From contig JAFEGW010000020.1 of assembly GCA_018239715.1 (NCBI GenBank), positions 1 through 40,041 on the forward strand: a stretch of DNA of 40,041 nt. The letters are read 5' to 3'. The stretch comes from Verrucomicrobiota bacterium (GTDB lineage: Bacteria > Chlamydiota > Chlamydiia > Chlamydiales > Rhabdochlamydiaceae). The notes below the pieces were generated by a model. It was not told the origin of the DNA and did no database searches. It saw only the letters and a list, made by a program, of their open reading frames with translations. Shown here in pieces: positions 33,122-40,041 of this stretch (position 1 is the stretch's first letter; every line of letters begins with the position of its first letter). A program made the translations under genes and the position numbers.

Positions 33122-34549
33122 ATGAAAAATGCATTAGACTGGTCAGCGGGAGCCAAATTCATTAGATCTATGATAGAATTAACAGCTGTTAAGAAAAATA
33201 AGATTACTCTTTCGGACTATAATTACCGACGCGATATCGAAAACCGACTGCTCATGGCCGATTTTACAACGTTTGAAGTGGCTGTTTTGGAAGAAATTCT
33301 TTATAGCCCGATCAAGACCCCTATCCGCAAGATGGCTAAAAACCTCAATAAGACAGAAGAAGAACTCATGCCTGTTTTACAGAAGCTCAGCAAGACGGGG
33401 CTTCTTACTTTTGAGGAAGATTCTATCGTGGTGGACAAAGAAGCAAGAAAATATTTCGAAACAGAGATTGAAAAATTTGACCCTGATTTCACGCCTGGCA
33501 TGGAATTTCTTCAAAACCTGCTTAAAAAAGTTCCTATCCATGTCCTTCCTGTTTGGTATTCCATCCCCCGCACTTCCAATAATATCTTTGAATCTCTAGT
33601 AGAAAAATATTTACTGACGCCGCAGGTTTTCCAAAGATATATGCTGGAGCTGAATTTTGGAGACCCCGTCCTGGCTGGTTTAGCCCAGGATGTCCTGCGC
33701 TCACCCGACTTTTCCGTTCCGGCTAAAGAAATACTCGCCAAATACGAACTCACACGGGAGCAATTCGAAGAGAAAATGCTGATCCTCGAGCTGCATTTCA
33801 TCTGTTGCCTCGGATACCAAAAAAATGACGAGGTGTGGGAAGAACGGGTCACCCCATTCCACGAATGGCGCGAGTATCTCGCCTTTTTAAAAGATACGAC
33901 CACCTGCTCTGTTGCTGATGCATCGAAGGTAGAGCGGCTCCGTCCTCATGACTTTTCTTTTATCGAAGATATGACGGCCATTTTGCAATTCGTCAAAAAA
34001 CAGCCCACCCCTCTTAACCCTAAAGGATATGCTGCGTTCGCATCCCGCCTCAGCGAAGCTCCTCCCAGCCCTCAATATCTAGACCAGATCGTCTATAAAT
34101 TACAGCATCTCAAACTGGCACAGGTTGTCGATGGCAAGTTAGAGGCCGCCGAATCTGCCGCTGAATGGCTGGAAATGAGACTTGAAAACCGCGCCCTCTA
34201 TCTCTATCGCCATCCTTTGAATAAAATCCAGTCGATGGAGCACATGCCTGAAAAAATTATCCGAGAAGCTGAAAAATCGATTCTTCGAGTTCTTCATACA
34301 GGCTGGGTTCTCTTCGAAGACTTTAACAAGGGAGTGATCGTTCCTCTCGGCGATCACGTCGCTGCTACTCTCAAAAAATGCGGTAAATGCTGGAAGTACG
34401 CCCTTCCCAACTATACTCCCGAAGAACGCAACTTACTCCATGCCGTTATTTTTCAATGGCTTTTTGAAGCAGGGATCACCGCCATCGGGACCTATGAAGG
34501 CAAGGAGTGCTTCACCGTTACTCCCTTTGGCCAATCTCTCTTCGGCTAA
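33122..34549 (+). CDS. Large hypothetical protein with winged-helix-like segments
   Basis: The roughly 475-aa product is soluble and mostly helical. Near residues 50-100 (from the 33122 start) a segment reads like a DNA-binding winged helix (PIRKMAKNLNKTEEELMPVL then SKTGLLTFEEDSIVVDKEA), and a similar helix-turn-helix-like stretch occurs later (SVPAKEILAKYELTREQFEE). It ends in EGKECFTVTPFGQSLFG, another wing-like element. I recognise no named family. The start is uncertain: ATG at 33122 and ATG at 33170 are both possible and neither has a good ribosome site, while the farthest ATG (33014) would lie inside leuS. It is divergent from leuS. Confidence 0.65.
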   Translation: MKNALDWSAGAKFIRSMIELTAVKKNKITLSDYNYRRDIENRLLMADFTTFEVAVLEEILYSPIKTPIRKMAKNLNKTEEELMPVLQKLSKTGLLTFEEDSIVVDKEARKYFETEIEKFDPDFTPGMEFLQNLLKKVPIHVLPVWYSIPRTSNNIFESLVEKYLLTPQVFQRYMLELNFGDPVLAGLAQDVLRSPDFSVPAKEILAKYELTREQFEEKMLILELHFICCLGYQKNDEVWEERVTPFHEWREYLAFLKDTTTCSVADASKVERLRPHDFSFIEDMTAILQFVKKQPTPLNPKGYAAFASRLSEAPPSPQYLDQIVYKLQHLKLAQVVDGKLEAAESAAEWLEMRLENRALYLYRHPLNKIQSMEHMPEKIIREAEKSILRVLHTGWVLFEDFNKGVIVPLGDHVAATLKKCGKCWKYALPNYTPEERNLLHAVIFQWLFEAGITAIGTYEGKECFTVTPFGQSLFG

Positions 34550-34600
34550 TCTTTTTCCTTATCATAAATTTATTGAAACAAAAGAGTGCTATTGTTAAAA

Positions 34601-34641
34601 ATTCCTCATGAGAATTGTAGCTTGTCTTTAAAAAGAGGAAT
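34601..34641 (+). promoter_or_regulatory. Possible hairpin sequestering the ribosome site of the ankyrin gene
   Basis: ATTCCTC at 34601-34607 is the exact reverse complement of GAGGAAT at 34635-34641, which contains the GAGGA ribosome site of the ATG at 34647. The 27-base loop is long, so the stem would be weak on its own. It could modulate translation, for example by temperature or RNA binding, or be chance. Confidence 0.25.
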
Positions 34642-34646
34642 CAATT

Positions 34647-36122
34647 ATGCCTATTCAACCAGCTCAAAGATTTTCACACGCACTCCAAAACCCTTTCATT
34701 TTGCGCACAGGACAGTTTTCTCAATGTGGGGGGAAAGAAAGAGTCGTAGCCCTAAAAATCTATTCTCCTAACAATGTCATTGTAAAGACCCAGCGTGGAA
34801 TTAGTCACAAGATAAACTCTTATGATAATTCCCTTAGCAAGATCGATGAAAAATCCTTAGAAATTTATCTTCAAAATGTCGCCTTGCAAGTTAGTGCCCT
34901 GAGTGATGGTTCGTTTAAGCTATCTCATCATGTCACAGGAATTGGAGGAGGCGCAAACTCTTCTAAGCCGCAAGACCCTTCCCAAATCCAGACACTTTCA
35001 AAGAGTAAAAGACTTAAACTACGTGATATTTGCTTCAATGGTGATGTAAACGAGGCAAGAGAACTGCTTAAGTGGGCTCGGTATACTGAAGAAAGTTTTC
35101 ATTACCCTCCTGGAGAGGGCTCTTTTATAGTTTTTGCGAGTCGTCGTGGAAAACTTGATCTAATTAAGTTATTAGTAGCAAAAGGTGCAAATATTAGTAA
35201 CGCGGCTAATCACTTTATTCATATAGTCACGGATCTTGACAATGTTAGTGCTTTAGAGGAGGCAACACAAGAAGGTCATTTAGAAGTTGTCAGATATTTA
35301 GTTGAATCAGGTGTAAAAATTGATTTTAGTACTCTTGGTGGACTTTGCCTATACAGGGCTTGTAATCCTGAAAAAGCTGATATAGTTCGATATCTCATTC
35401 CCTTAATGGACAAAACCCATAAGGACAAGCTGCTTAATAATCTCGCTTGGGGAAATAAAGATAAAAGCATTGAGCTTGTCCGCACTGAACTTTTTGAACT
35501 CTTATTAAAGCATGGGGCGGACTTTAAACAAGTGTCAGTCGAGGCAAGTAATGCAGCTCCAGCACGTGTAAAACAGCTTTTAGCCCAGAAAATAAGCAGT
35601 GAAGTCGCTCCTAAGATCGCTGCAAAAGTGACGAGAGATCTTAAGATTAACCATTCTTTTACAAAAGACCAAGCAGATAAATTCTCTCCTTTGCTGATAA
35701 CGGCATTATCTGAATGTGATTTGACCATGATGTCGGATGAAAACAAGCCCGAAAATGCTGCTGCTCAACAGATCTTAGCTCAAAACTTAGTTGCTCAGAT
35801 TTTGAGATGCAAAAAAAATTTAGCGAACCTAACAGAGGCAGAGATCAAAGAAGGTTTTAAAGACGTGGTAGTTCAAGTTAAGATTTCTAATTTTGTGGGC
35901 ACACCCGCACCTTCTGCTGCTAAACAGGCGCCTTCTAATGTTTCACAACCTTCAGTGGTTATTTATCAGCAACCGGCTCCAGTTTATCATAGGGCCCATC
36001 AAGCTCCTCCACCTAATCCTTATGCTGAAAATGTGCAAGCAACAGCTGCGATGTTAAACGCAATAGCAGCAGTTGAAGGTGGGGCAGCTAATCTTGTCAA
36101 TGCCTTCGAAAACAATCAATAA
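34647..36122 (+). CDS. Ankyrin-repeat protein, putative host-directed effector
   Basis: Residues about 125-300 contain diverged ankyrin units, for example GKLDLIKLLVAKGANI, ALEEATQEGHLEVVRYLVES and LFELLLKHGADFKQ. The N-terminal 120 residues show no known domain. A helical Lys/Ala region follows the repeats. The C-terminal 80 residues are a Pro/Ala/Tyr-rich low-complexity tail (SVVIYQQPAPVYHR, QAPPPNPYAENVQ). Ankyrin proteins in intracellular bacteria commonly bind host proteins after type III or IV secretion; that role is inferred. There is no Sec signal peptide. The start has AGAGGA at the right distance. Confidence 0.8.
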   Translation: MPIQPAQRFSHALQNPFILRTGQFSQCGGKERVVALKIYSPNNVIVKTQRGISHKINSYDNSLSKIDEKSLEIYLQNVALQVSALSDGSFKLSHHVTGIGGGANSSKPQDPSQIQTLSKSKRLKLRDICFNGDVNEARELLKWARYTEESFHYPPGEGSFIVFASRRGKLDLIKLLVAKGANISNAANHFIHIVTDLDNVSALEEATQEGHLEVVRYLVESGVKIDFSTLGGLCLYRACNPEKADIVRYLIPLMDKTHKDKLLNNLAWGNKDKSIELVRTELFELLLKHGADFKQVSVEASNAAPARVKQLLAQKISSEVAPKIAAKVTRDLKINHSFTKDQADKFSPLLITALSECDLTMMSDENKPENAAAQQILAQNLVAQILRCKKNLANLTEAEIKEGFKDVVVQVKISNFVGTPAPSAAKQAPSNVSQPSVVIYQQPAPVYHRAHQAPPPNPYAENVQATAAMLNAIAAVEGGAANLVNAFENNQ

Positions 36123-36183
36123 GATGAGACATTTCGACTAGATTTTATTTTTTTATTTCATCCTTGCCTGCTATAGGTAGGCT

Positions 36184-37077
36184 ATGATTGAAGGGTTAAA
36201 AGTCGGCCATCGAACGCTCCAAAATACCGGACTTACTGTCTTTTTACTCGATCGGCATGCCCCGTGCGGATGGTGGCTTTGCGGATCAGCGCCGGCGATG
36301 TGCGAAGTCAATCTACTCGATCCCGAAGCCACTGTCGATCATATCGATGCTTTGTTGTTTACCGGAGGCAGTGCTTTTGGGCTTGGAGCGGCGAATGGAG
36401 TGATGCAATGGCTCAATGAGCAAGAGCGGGGTTATCCGACCCGCTATGGGGGCGTTCCGATTGTTCCCGCTGCTGCCATCTACGACCTTTCCAAAGAAAA
36501 ATCATACCCGGTAGCTAAAGACGGCTATGAAGCTTGCGTCCACGCCAGCACTGAAAATCATTTGCAGGGCGCTATAGGCGCCGGGGCGGGGGCCACGGTA
36601 GGGAAACTCTTAGAATCTGCTCGTCCCATGAGAGGAGGCATCGGCTATTCCCTCGTAGAATCCAACGGCATCAAAGTCTTGGCCTACGCCCTTGTCAACA
36701 GCTTGGGAGATATTGTAGACCCTCAAGGAAAAATTATAGCCGGAGCCGTCAAAGAAGATGGAAATTTCGCCCATCTCGAAGAGTCGCTCCGCCGAGGGCT
36801 GACTTCTCATCTCGATATTCCCCTTCCTAATACGACCCTGATCGCTCTCTTTACCAATGCAGCCTTCGATAAAAGTGAGCTCACACGGCTCGCTAAGACA
36901 GCCGTCAGCGGCATGGCTAGAGCGATCCGCCCTGTCTTTACCAAGTACGATGGAGATGCTCTTTTCTTTGTTTCTTTGGGCAGCAAGCCGGCCGATGAGC
37001 TTCTCGTCAGCACACTTGCTATCCATGCCACAGAACAAGCTATCCGGCATGCAGTTAAAGACTCGGTTGTATTGTAG
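36184..37077 (+). CDS. P1-family (S58/DmpA-like) N-terminal-nucleophile peptidase
   Basis: The protein begins [18 protein letters not shown] and contains [30 protein letters not shown], and a C-terminal [20 protein letters not shown]. This is the P1 family of Ntn hydrolases that includes DmpA aminopeptidase and the nylon hydrolase NylC. In NylC, autocleavage occurs at an Asn-Thr bond; here Asn216-Thr217 sits at the matching place, so the precursor would split into a large alpha and a small beta chain with Thr217 as nucleophile. The substrate is probably a small peptide or D-amino-acid amide, but cannot be read from sequence. smpB follows 26 bases later. Confidence 0.85.
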   Translation: MIEGLKVGHRTLQNTGLTVFLLDRHAPCGWWLCGSAPAMCEVNLLDPEATVDHIDALLFTGGSAFGLGAANGVMQWLNEQERGYPTRYGGVPIVPAAAIYDLSKEKSYPVAKDGYEACVHASTENHLQGAIGAGAGATVGKLLESARPMRGGIGYSLVESNGIKVLAYALVNSLGDIVDPQGKIIAGAVKEDGNFAHLEESLRRGLTSHLDIPLPNTTLIALFTNAAFDKSELTRLAKTAVSGMARAIRPVFTKYDGDALFFVSLGSKPADELLVSTLAIHATEQAIRHAVKDSVVL

Positions 37078-37103
37078 AGAGGTTTTCTGCTATCATCCCT
37101 AGC

Positions 37104-37550
37104 ATGGAAGATCTCGTCTCCAACCGAAAAGCCTTTCACAACTACGAAATCTTAGAAACTCTCGAAGCGGGTATCGTCCTGCTTGGTACTGAGATTAAAT
37201 CGCTCCGTAATCATGGCGGAAACCTGCTAGAAGCTTATGTCGTTTTTCATCGGGGCGAAGCTTATCTTAAAAATTCCTCCATCGCTCCTTATAAATTCGG
37301 CAACATTTATAATCACGAAGAACGTCGAGAAAGGAAATTACTTCTCCATAAACGCGAACTTCTCCGTTTAAAATCTGTCATTGATGAAAAAGGACTGACG
37401 ATCATCCCTCTGGCCCTATATCTTAAAAATGGCTTTGTTAAAGTCAGGCTGGGCGTCGCCAAAGGTAAAAAGGCTTATGACAAGCGGGCCGCCATTAAAG
37501 CCCGTGAAGCCAAGCGAGCCATTGACCGGTCCCTAAAAGACCAGGAATAG
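37104..37550 (+). CDS. smpB: SsrA-binding protein
   Basis: The 148-aa protein matches SmpB throughout: [75 protein letters not shown] and the basic C-terminal helix that reads the mRNA channel. It delivers tmRNA to stalled ribosomes for trans-translation. A TTGTAT/TATCAT pair at 37067-37096 with an 18-base spacer could promote it, implying almost no leader and fitting the absence of a Shine-Dalgarno sequence. The tmRNA gene itself is not nearby. Confidence 0.97.
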   Translation: MEDLVSNRKAFHNYEILETLEAGIVLLGTEIKSLRNHGGNLLEAYVVFHRGEAYLKNSSIAPYKFGNIYNHEERRERKLLLHKRELLRLKSVIDEKGLTIIPLALYLKNGFVKVRLGVAKGKKAYDKRAAIKAREAKRAIDRSLKDQE

Positions 37551-37575
37551 AGTAGACATAAGTTACTCCGTCGAG

Positions 37576-37640
37576 TATCCTTTTTAGCTAAATCTGGGGT
37601 CAGCTCACGAAACGGATTATAACGTACGCTAAGAAGGATA
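37576..37640. repeat. Long-loop inverted repeat between smpB and the U-box gene
   Basis: TATCCTTTTTAGC (37576-37588) pairs with GCTAAGAAGGATA (37628-37640) with one G-T exception, separated by 39 bases. It could be the end pair of a small element, a leader structure or a transcript end. There is no T-run for a terminator. Nothing else is evident in the 212-base gap except an AT-rich stretch with TATAAA near the U-box gene. Confidence 0.35.
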
Positions 37641-37762
37641 GTTTATTTAAGAAAGAGCCAAACTTTTTCGCTTAATCCGAGCTCCAATTTTTTTTATATA
37701 AATAAATAAACCATATGCTAAACTTTTGCCTAAAAAGATCATATCTTTCGGAGGAAATCAGT

Positions 37763-39451
37763 ATGAGCACAGCAATAAGCAGCCTATCTTTAGCACCACA
37801 GATCGTTCACCCCAGGTCAAGTGAACCACTGCCTTCATTCATTTGTCCTATCACCAATGACATCATGACCGATCCCGTGATCGATAAACATGGGCACAGC
37901 TTTGAAAGAAAAGCCATAGTGGAATGGCTTAAAACCAAAAGCACCTGCCCGATGAATCAGCAACCGCTTATCTCGGATGACCTTGCACCGAATCGGGCTT
38001 TAAAAGAGACGATAGAGTCGTATCAATCTCAAGGATCTCAAGCCCTCCCACGAGGCGCGGATGAAAAAAATGTCCCCCAGCCCCATGGACAAGATCAGAA
38101 TGACGCCCTTGCCAAGCCCCTGCTCGTTGGAGCACAGGATCTAGAAAAAAAAGGCCAGCTCATAGACGCAGAAAAACTCTATCTCATGGCCCTGCAATTT
38201 ACATCCAAAAGCGAAGACTACGCCCATCTCCCACGATTATTCGAAAAAAAAGGAGAAAAAGACCGCGCTGCTTCTGCTTATGTCGTTTTAGCCGATCTTC
38301 AAATGCACGAGGGTAAACAAGCTGAGACAATTGCCACCCTAAAAAAATCCCTAGAGCTCGCTTCCCATCCCGCCATTAAAGAAAAGCTTGGAAATATTCT
38401 TAACAACAGCGGACAAAAACAAGAAGCTGCAATCCTGTTTTTAGAACTAGCTCAACAGGCCCTTTACAATAAAGATAACCTCAGCGCAATGCGCCTCTGC
38501 CGCCTTGCACTCGAAGCCTTTCCGGGACATGCAGAGACATGGAAAACAATGGCAGCCATGGAGCACGAATCCTCAGAGACACTTAAAATGCTCATAAAAG
38601 GGGCAAATGAGCCTTCCATGCCTATCAAAGAGCGGATAGAGCTCTGTAGAATGGTCTCGATCAAAGAACCAGAGCATCTGCAAGCCAAACTGCTATTCTT
38701 ACAACTCAATCAACTCAAAATGAAAGATAAGATAAAAAAATTAAAACTGGAAGTAAGAGGACAGCTTCCCTCTCCTGCAGTTGAAAAAAAAGCTCTTGTT
38801 GAGCCCATTAAGGCCGTAGAACGAACCGTCCCATCCATGGCCTTTGGGAAAGCGAAATGGGAACAATACTTTGGAGACATTGGTGTAGAGCCTCCACTTC
38901 CTCCTGACATCGAACAAATCCTCAACTCTCCCTGCCCCTTCTGGCCCGGCAAGAAGGTAAGAGAGACCCATCTCCTCACACTAATCCCTCAAACCGTCAA
39001 TGGGCAGCCCCTCAAGCTCGAAAGCCTTGGAGAGCTTGTCCAAAAGCCCAAGCAAGGTCATCCCACAAAATACCAATATTTTAATCTCGGAGTATACACC
39101 GATCCTCCAGCTCCAGCAGCGCATTGGGCCCTCCTAAGCCGTGATGTGCTTCCTGGAAGCCGAAGCAAAGCGTATGCTGACCAACAGGCCCTGGTGGCTA
39201 GCTTCGCCCAAAATACCCGTACTCCTTACCAAGTCCCCACCATTTTAGATGCAGCTGTCTCTATCTTCATGGAACACGTCCAATCCGGAGCCAGACTCTA
39301 TGGTGACAGCCCCTGGACTTATACGCGGTGTCAGGAAAAGTATGATGCTAACTGGCAATTGGTTGTTGGGGGCTTTGCCCCGGGCGGCCTCAGCGGCGTC
39401 GACTTCGGCGCCAATGAGGGCCACGGCGTCGGTTCCCTGCGGTTGTTCTGA
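37763..39451 (+). CDS. U-box/TPR protein, putative ubiquitin-ligase effector with a variable-type C-terminus
   Basis: The start at 37763 is set by GGAGG (37750-37754); an earlier in-frame ATG lacks one. Residues about 25-90 are a U-box: PSFICPITNDIMTDPVID, HGHSFERKAIVEWL, TCPMNQQPL and APNRALKETIE. U-boxes recruit E2 enzymes for ubiquitin transfer and are eukaryotic in origin. Helical TPR-like units follow (about 115-340, for example KDRAASAYVVLADLQMHEGK). The C-terminal 210 residues form another globular domain (AFGKAKWEQYFGDIGVEP, SPCPFWPGKKVRETHLL, SPWTYTRCQ). From memory, similar C-terminal domains occur in other chlamydial repeat proteins. The last 30 codons are unusually GC-rich and end mostly in C. 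No Sec signal is present, so type III secretion is likely. Confidence 0.85.
   Translation: MSTAISSLSLAPQIVHPRSSEPLPSFICPITNDIMTDPVIDKHGHSFERKAIVEWLKTKSTCPMNQQPLISDDLAPNRALKETIESYQSQGSQALPRGADEKNVPQPHGQDQNDALAKPLLVGAQDLEKKGQLIDAEKLYLMALQFTSKSEDYAHLPRLFEKKGEKDRAASAYVVLADLQMHEGKQAETIATLKKSLELASHPAIKEKLGNILNNSGQKQEAAILFLELAQQALYNKDNLSAMRLCRLALEAFPGHAETWKTMAAMEHESSETLKMLIKGANEPSMPIKERIELCRMVSIKEPEHLQAKLLFLQLNQLKMKDKIKKLKLEVRGQLPSPAVEKKALVEPIKAVERTVPSMAFGKAKWEQYFGDIGVEPPLPPDIEQILNSPCPFWPGKKVRETHLLTLIPQTVNGQPLKLESLGELVQKPKQGHPTKYQYFNLGVYTDPPAPAAHWALLSRDVLPGSRSKAYADQQALVASFAQNTRTPYQVPTILDAAVSIFMEHVQSGARLYGDSPWTYTRCQEKYDANWQLVVGGFAPGGLSGVDFGANEGHGVGSLRLF
39371..39451 (+). other. Candidate DGR variable region at the end of the U-box gene
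   Basis: Of the 26 sense codons from 39371 to the stop, 18 end in C. In the core 39392-39430 eleven of thirteen do: Ser, Gly, Val, Asp, Phe, Gly, Ala, Asn (AAT), Glu (GAG), Gly, His, Gly, Val. This NNC pattern is what adenine-directed mutagenesis of AAC codons produces, and it contrasts with the mixed third positions just upstream. The run is flanked by constant-looking GGFAPGGL and GVGSLRLF. No template repeat was found within the window. Confidence 0.45.
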
Positions 39452-39553
39452 TGGCCCTTGGCCATTGGACCATTGGTCCTTGGAAAAAAGGAACTTGGTT
39501 GTTTTTTTGGTCCTTGGAGGCCGGCCTGGCCGGCCTCAAAATCTTTTAAAAGT
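39452..39553. repeat. Hairpins and short repeats between the U-box gene and the reverse-transcriptase fragment
   Basis: GAGGCCGGC (39517-39525) and GCCGGCCTC (39529-39537) form a perfect 9-bp stem with a three-base loop. GGACCA/TGGTCC around 39467-39479 forms a second inverted repeat. TTGGTCCTTGG occurs twice (39473-39483 and 39507-39517). The region may end transcription of both convergent genes, but no strong T-run follows. In DGRs a hairpin just after the variable region promotes homing, so it could have that role. It is a GC-rich patch distinct from its surroundings. Confidence 0.5.
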
Positions 39554-40012
39554 TTAAGCTTCCCGTACTCCGTAGGCATTTTCCATCGCTTGGGACAAGG
39601 AGTGCTGGTTGGCATGAGATAAGATGCCTAAATACGACTGTAATCTTTGATCCATAGAAGTAGCGGTTTCTGTGTCTGTCAAATATCCTGCGTAGGCTGT
39701 TTTTAAACGTTTTTTCATGCGCTGCTGAGTACTGGTACGCAGCAATGTATAATGCTCAAAAACCACATAGCCCACAAAATCGATTCCCTGACTCAATTTT
39801 CGGAGAATCACTTTTTTGGGATGAAGTTCTAATCGGAGTTTTCTGACAAGAAATTCTCGAATCACCGCAATGAGGGAGCTTAAATGACTCTCATCGGACG
39901 ATAAGATGATAAAATCATCAGAGTAGCGCAGGTAATATCTCTCATGCAGCTCTTGCTTGATAAAATCGTCCAGTTCGTGTAGGTAGAGATTGGCAAATAG
40001 CTGAGAGGTCAC
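39554..40012 (-). CDS. Reverse transcriptase, 3' fragment with a DGR-type motif (probably a broken gene)
   Basis: The readable part covers RT palm motifs 4-7. LGNVTSQLFANLYLHELD fits the [I/V/L]GxxxSQ form that marks DGR reverse transcriptases, where other retroelements have QGxxxSP. YLRYSDDFIIL carries the catalytic Asp pair (YSDD), and LELHPKKVILRKLSQGIDF leads into the thumb. The N-terminal fingers (motifs 1-3) are absent: seven codons upstream of the first ORF codon an in-frame TGA occurs at 40033-40031, and the window ends. The coordinates given start at the GTG at 40012, but LGN at 40021-40013 belongs to the same domain. The gene may be truncated, frameshifted or rearranged. It converges on the U-box gene. 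Confidence 0.75.
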   Translation of the reverse strand: MTSQLFANLYLHELDDFIKQELHERYYLRYSDDFIILSSDESHLSSLIAVIREFLVRKLRLELHPKKVILRKLSQGIDFVGYVVFEHYTLLRTSTQQRMKKRLKTAYAGYLTDTETATSMDQRLQSYLGILSHANQHSLSQAMENAYGVREA

Positions 40013-40041
40013 ATTTCCTAGATAGTGTAGTCACGAGATAA

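Noticed and set aside
37551-37762. tmRNA gene next to smpB
   Set aside because: No alanine-type acceptor half or tag-peptide reading frame could be found in the gap.
39331-39615. 94-aa minus ORF spanning the end of the U-box gene and the repeat region
   Set aside because: It is antisense to the NNC-codon run and crosses the hairpins; its Pro/Arg content reflects the repeats, not coding.
1-40041. CRISPR arrays, complete insertion sequences, prophage or rRNA genes
   Set aside because: No regularly spaced repeats, transposase motifs, phage structural genes or rRNA-like sequence were seen.

Overview
The window looks like chromosomal DNA from an environmental, amoeba-type member of the Chlamydiae (order Parachlamydiales). 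The evidence is an adjacent leuS-waaA pair as in Chlamydia, a TLC/NTT-type nucleotide-transporter homologue, and cydAB. There are also many eukaryote-like proteins: a U-box/TPR protein, an ankyrin protein, a Ser/Thr kinase with a basic tail, and very long helical proteins of unknown function. Gene density is high and several neighbouring genes touch or overlap by a few bases. The genus cannot be fixed from this window, and the order-level call is an inference.

Layout. 1-5.5 kb: the start of a small membrane-protein gene running off the left edge, a D-threonine-aldolase/D-serine-dehydratase-like PLP enzyme, an HSL-type esterase, then short unknown genes. These include a protein with a degenerate MazF/PemK fold and a stand-alone receiver domain. 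5.5-11.3 kb: a rubrerythrin predicted to be a lipoprotein, RlmD, a coiled-coil lipoprotein, a three-gene overlapping cassette (type III polyketide synthase, Glu/His-rich membrane protein, UbiG-like methyltransferase), and thiol peroxidase with a readable promoter. 11.3-21.4 kb: a 643-aa coiled-coil protein, NAD-type malic enzyme, a small membrane protein and a 1920-aa helical protein. 21.4-28.8 kb: the NTT-like transporter, an HD phosphohydrolase, an LPS-type glycosyltransferase, cydAB and the kinase. 28.8-34.5 kb: an AT-rich spacer, two tRNAs with CAU anticodons (one the initiator), waaA, leuS and a conserved-looking winged-helix-type protein. 34.6-40 kb: the ankyrin protein, a P1-family peptidase, smpB, the U-box/TPR protein and a reverse-transcriptase fragment.

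How genes work together. WaaA and the glycosyltransferase point to LPS core synthesis. CydAB, malic enzyme, thiol peroxidase and rubrerythrin point to microaerobic respiration and peroxide defence. The polyketide cassette probably makes a modified aromatic lipid or quinone. The U-box, ankyrin, kinase and large helical proteins are candidate host-directed effectors.

The most interesting signal is at the right edge. The last codons of the U-box/TPR gene form a GC-rich run dominated by NNC codons, which is what adenine-directed mutagenesis of AAC codons leaves behind. About 100 bp further on, after hairpins and short repeats, lies a convergent reverse-transcriptase fragment carrying LGNVTSQ, the motif typical of diversity-generating retroelement (DGR) reverse transcriptases. 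Together these suggest a DGR, possibly decayed, acting on the C-terminus of a ubiquitin-ligase-like effector. No template repeat is visible in the window, so this remains a hypothesis.
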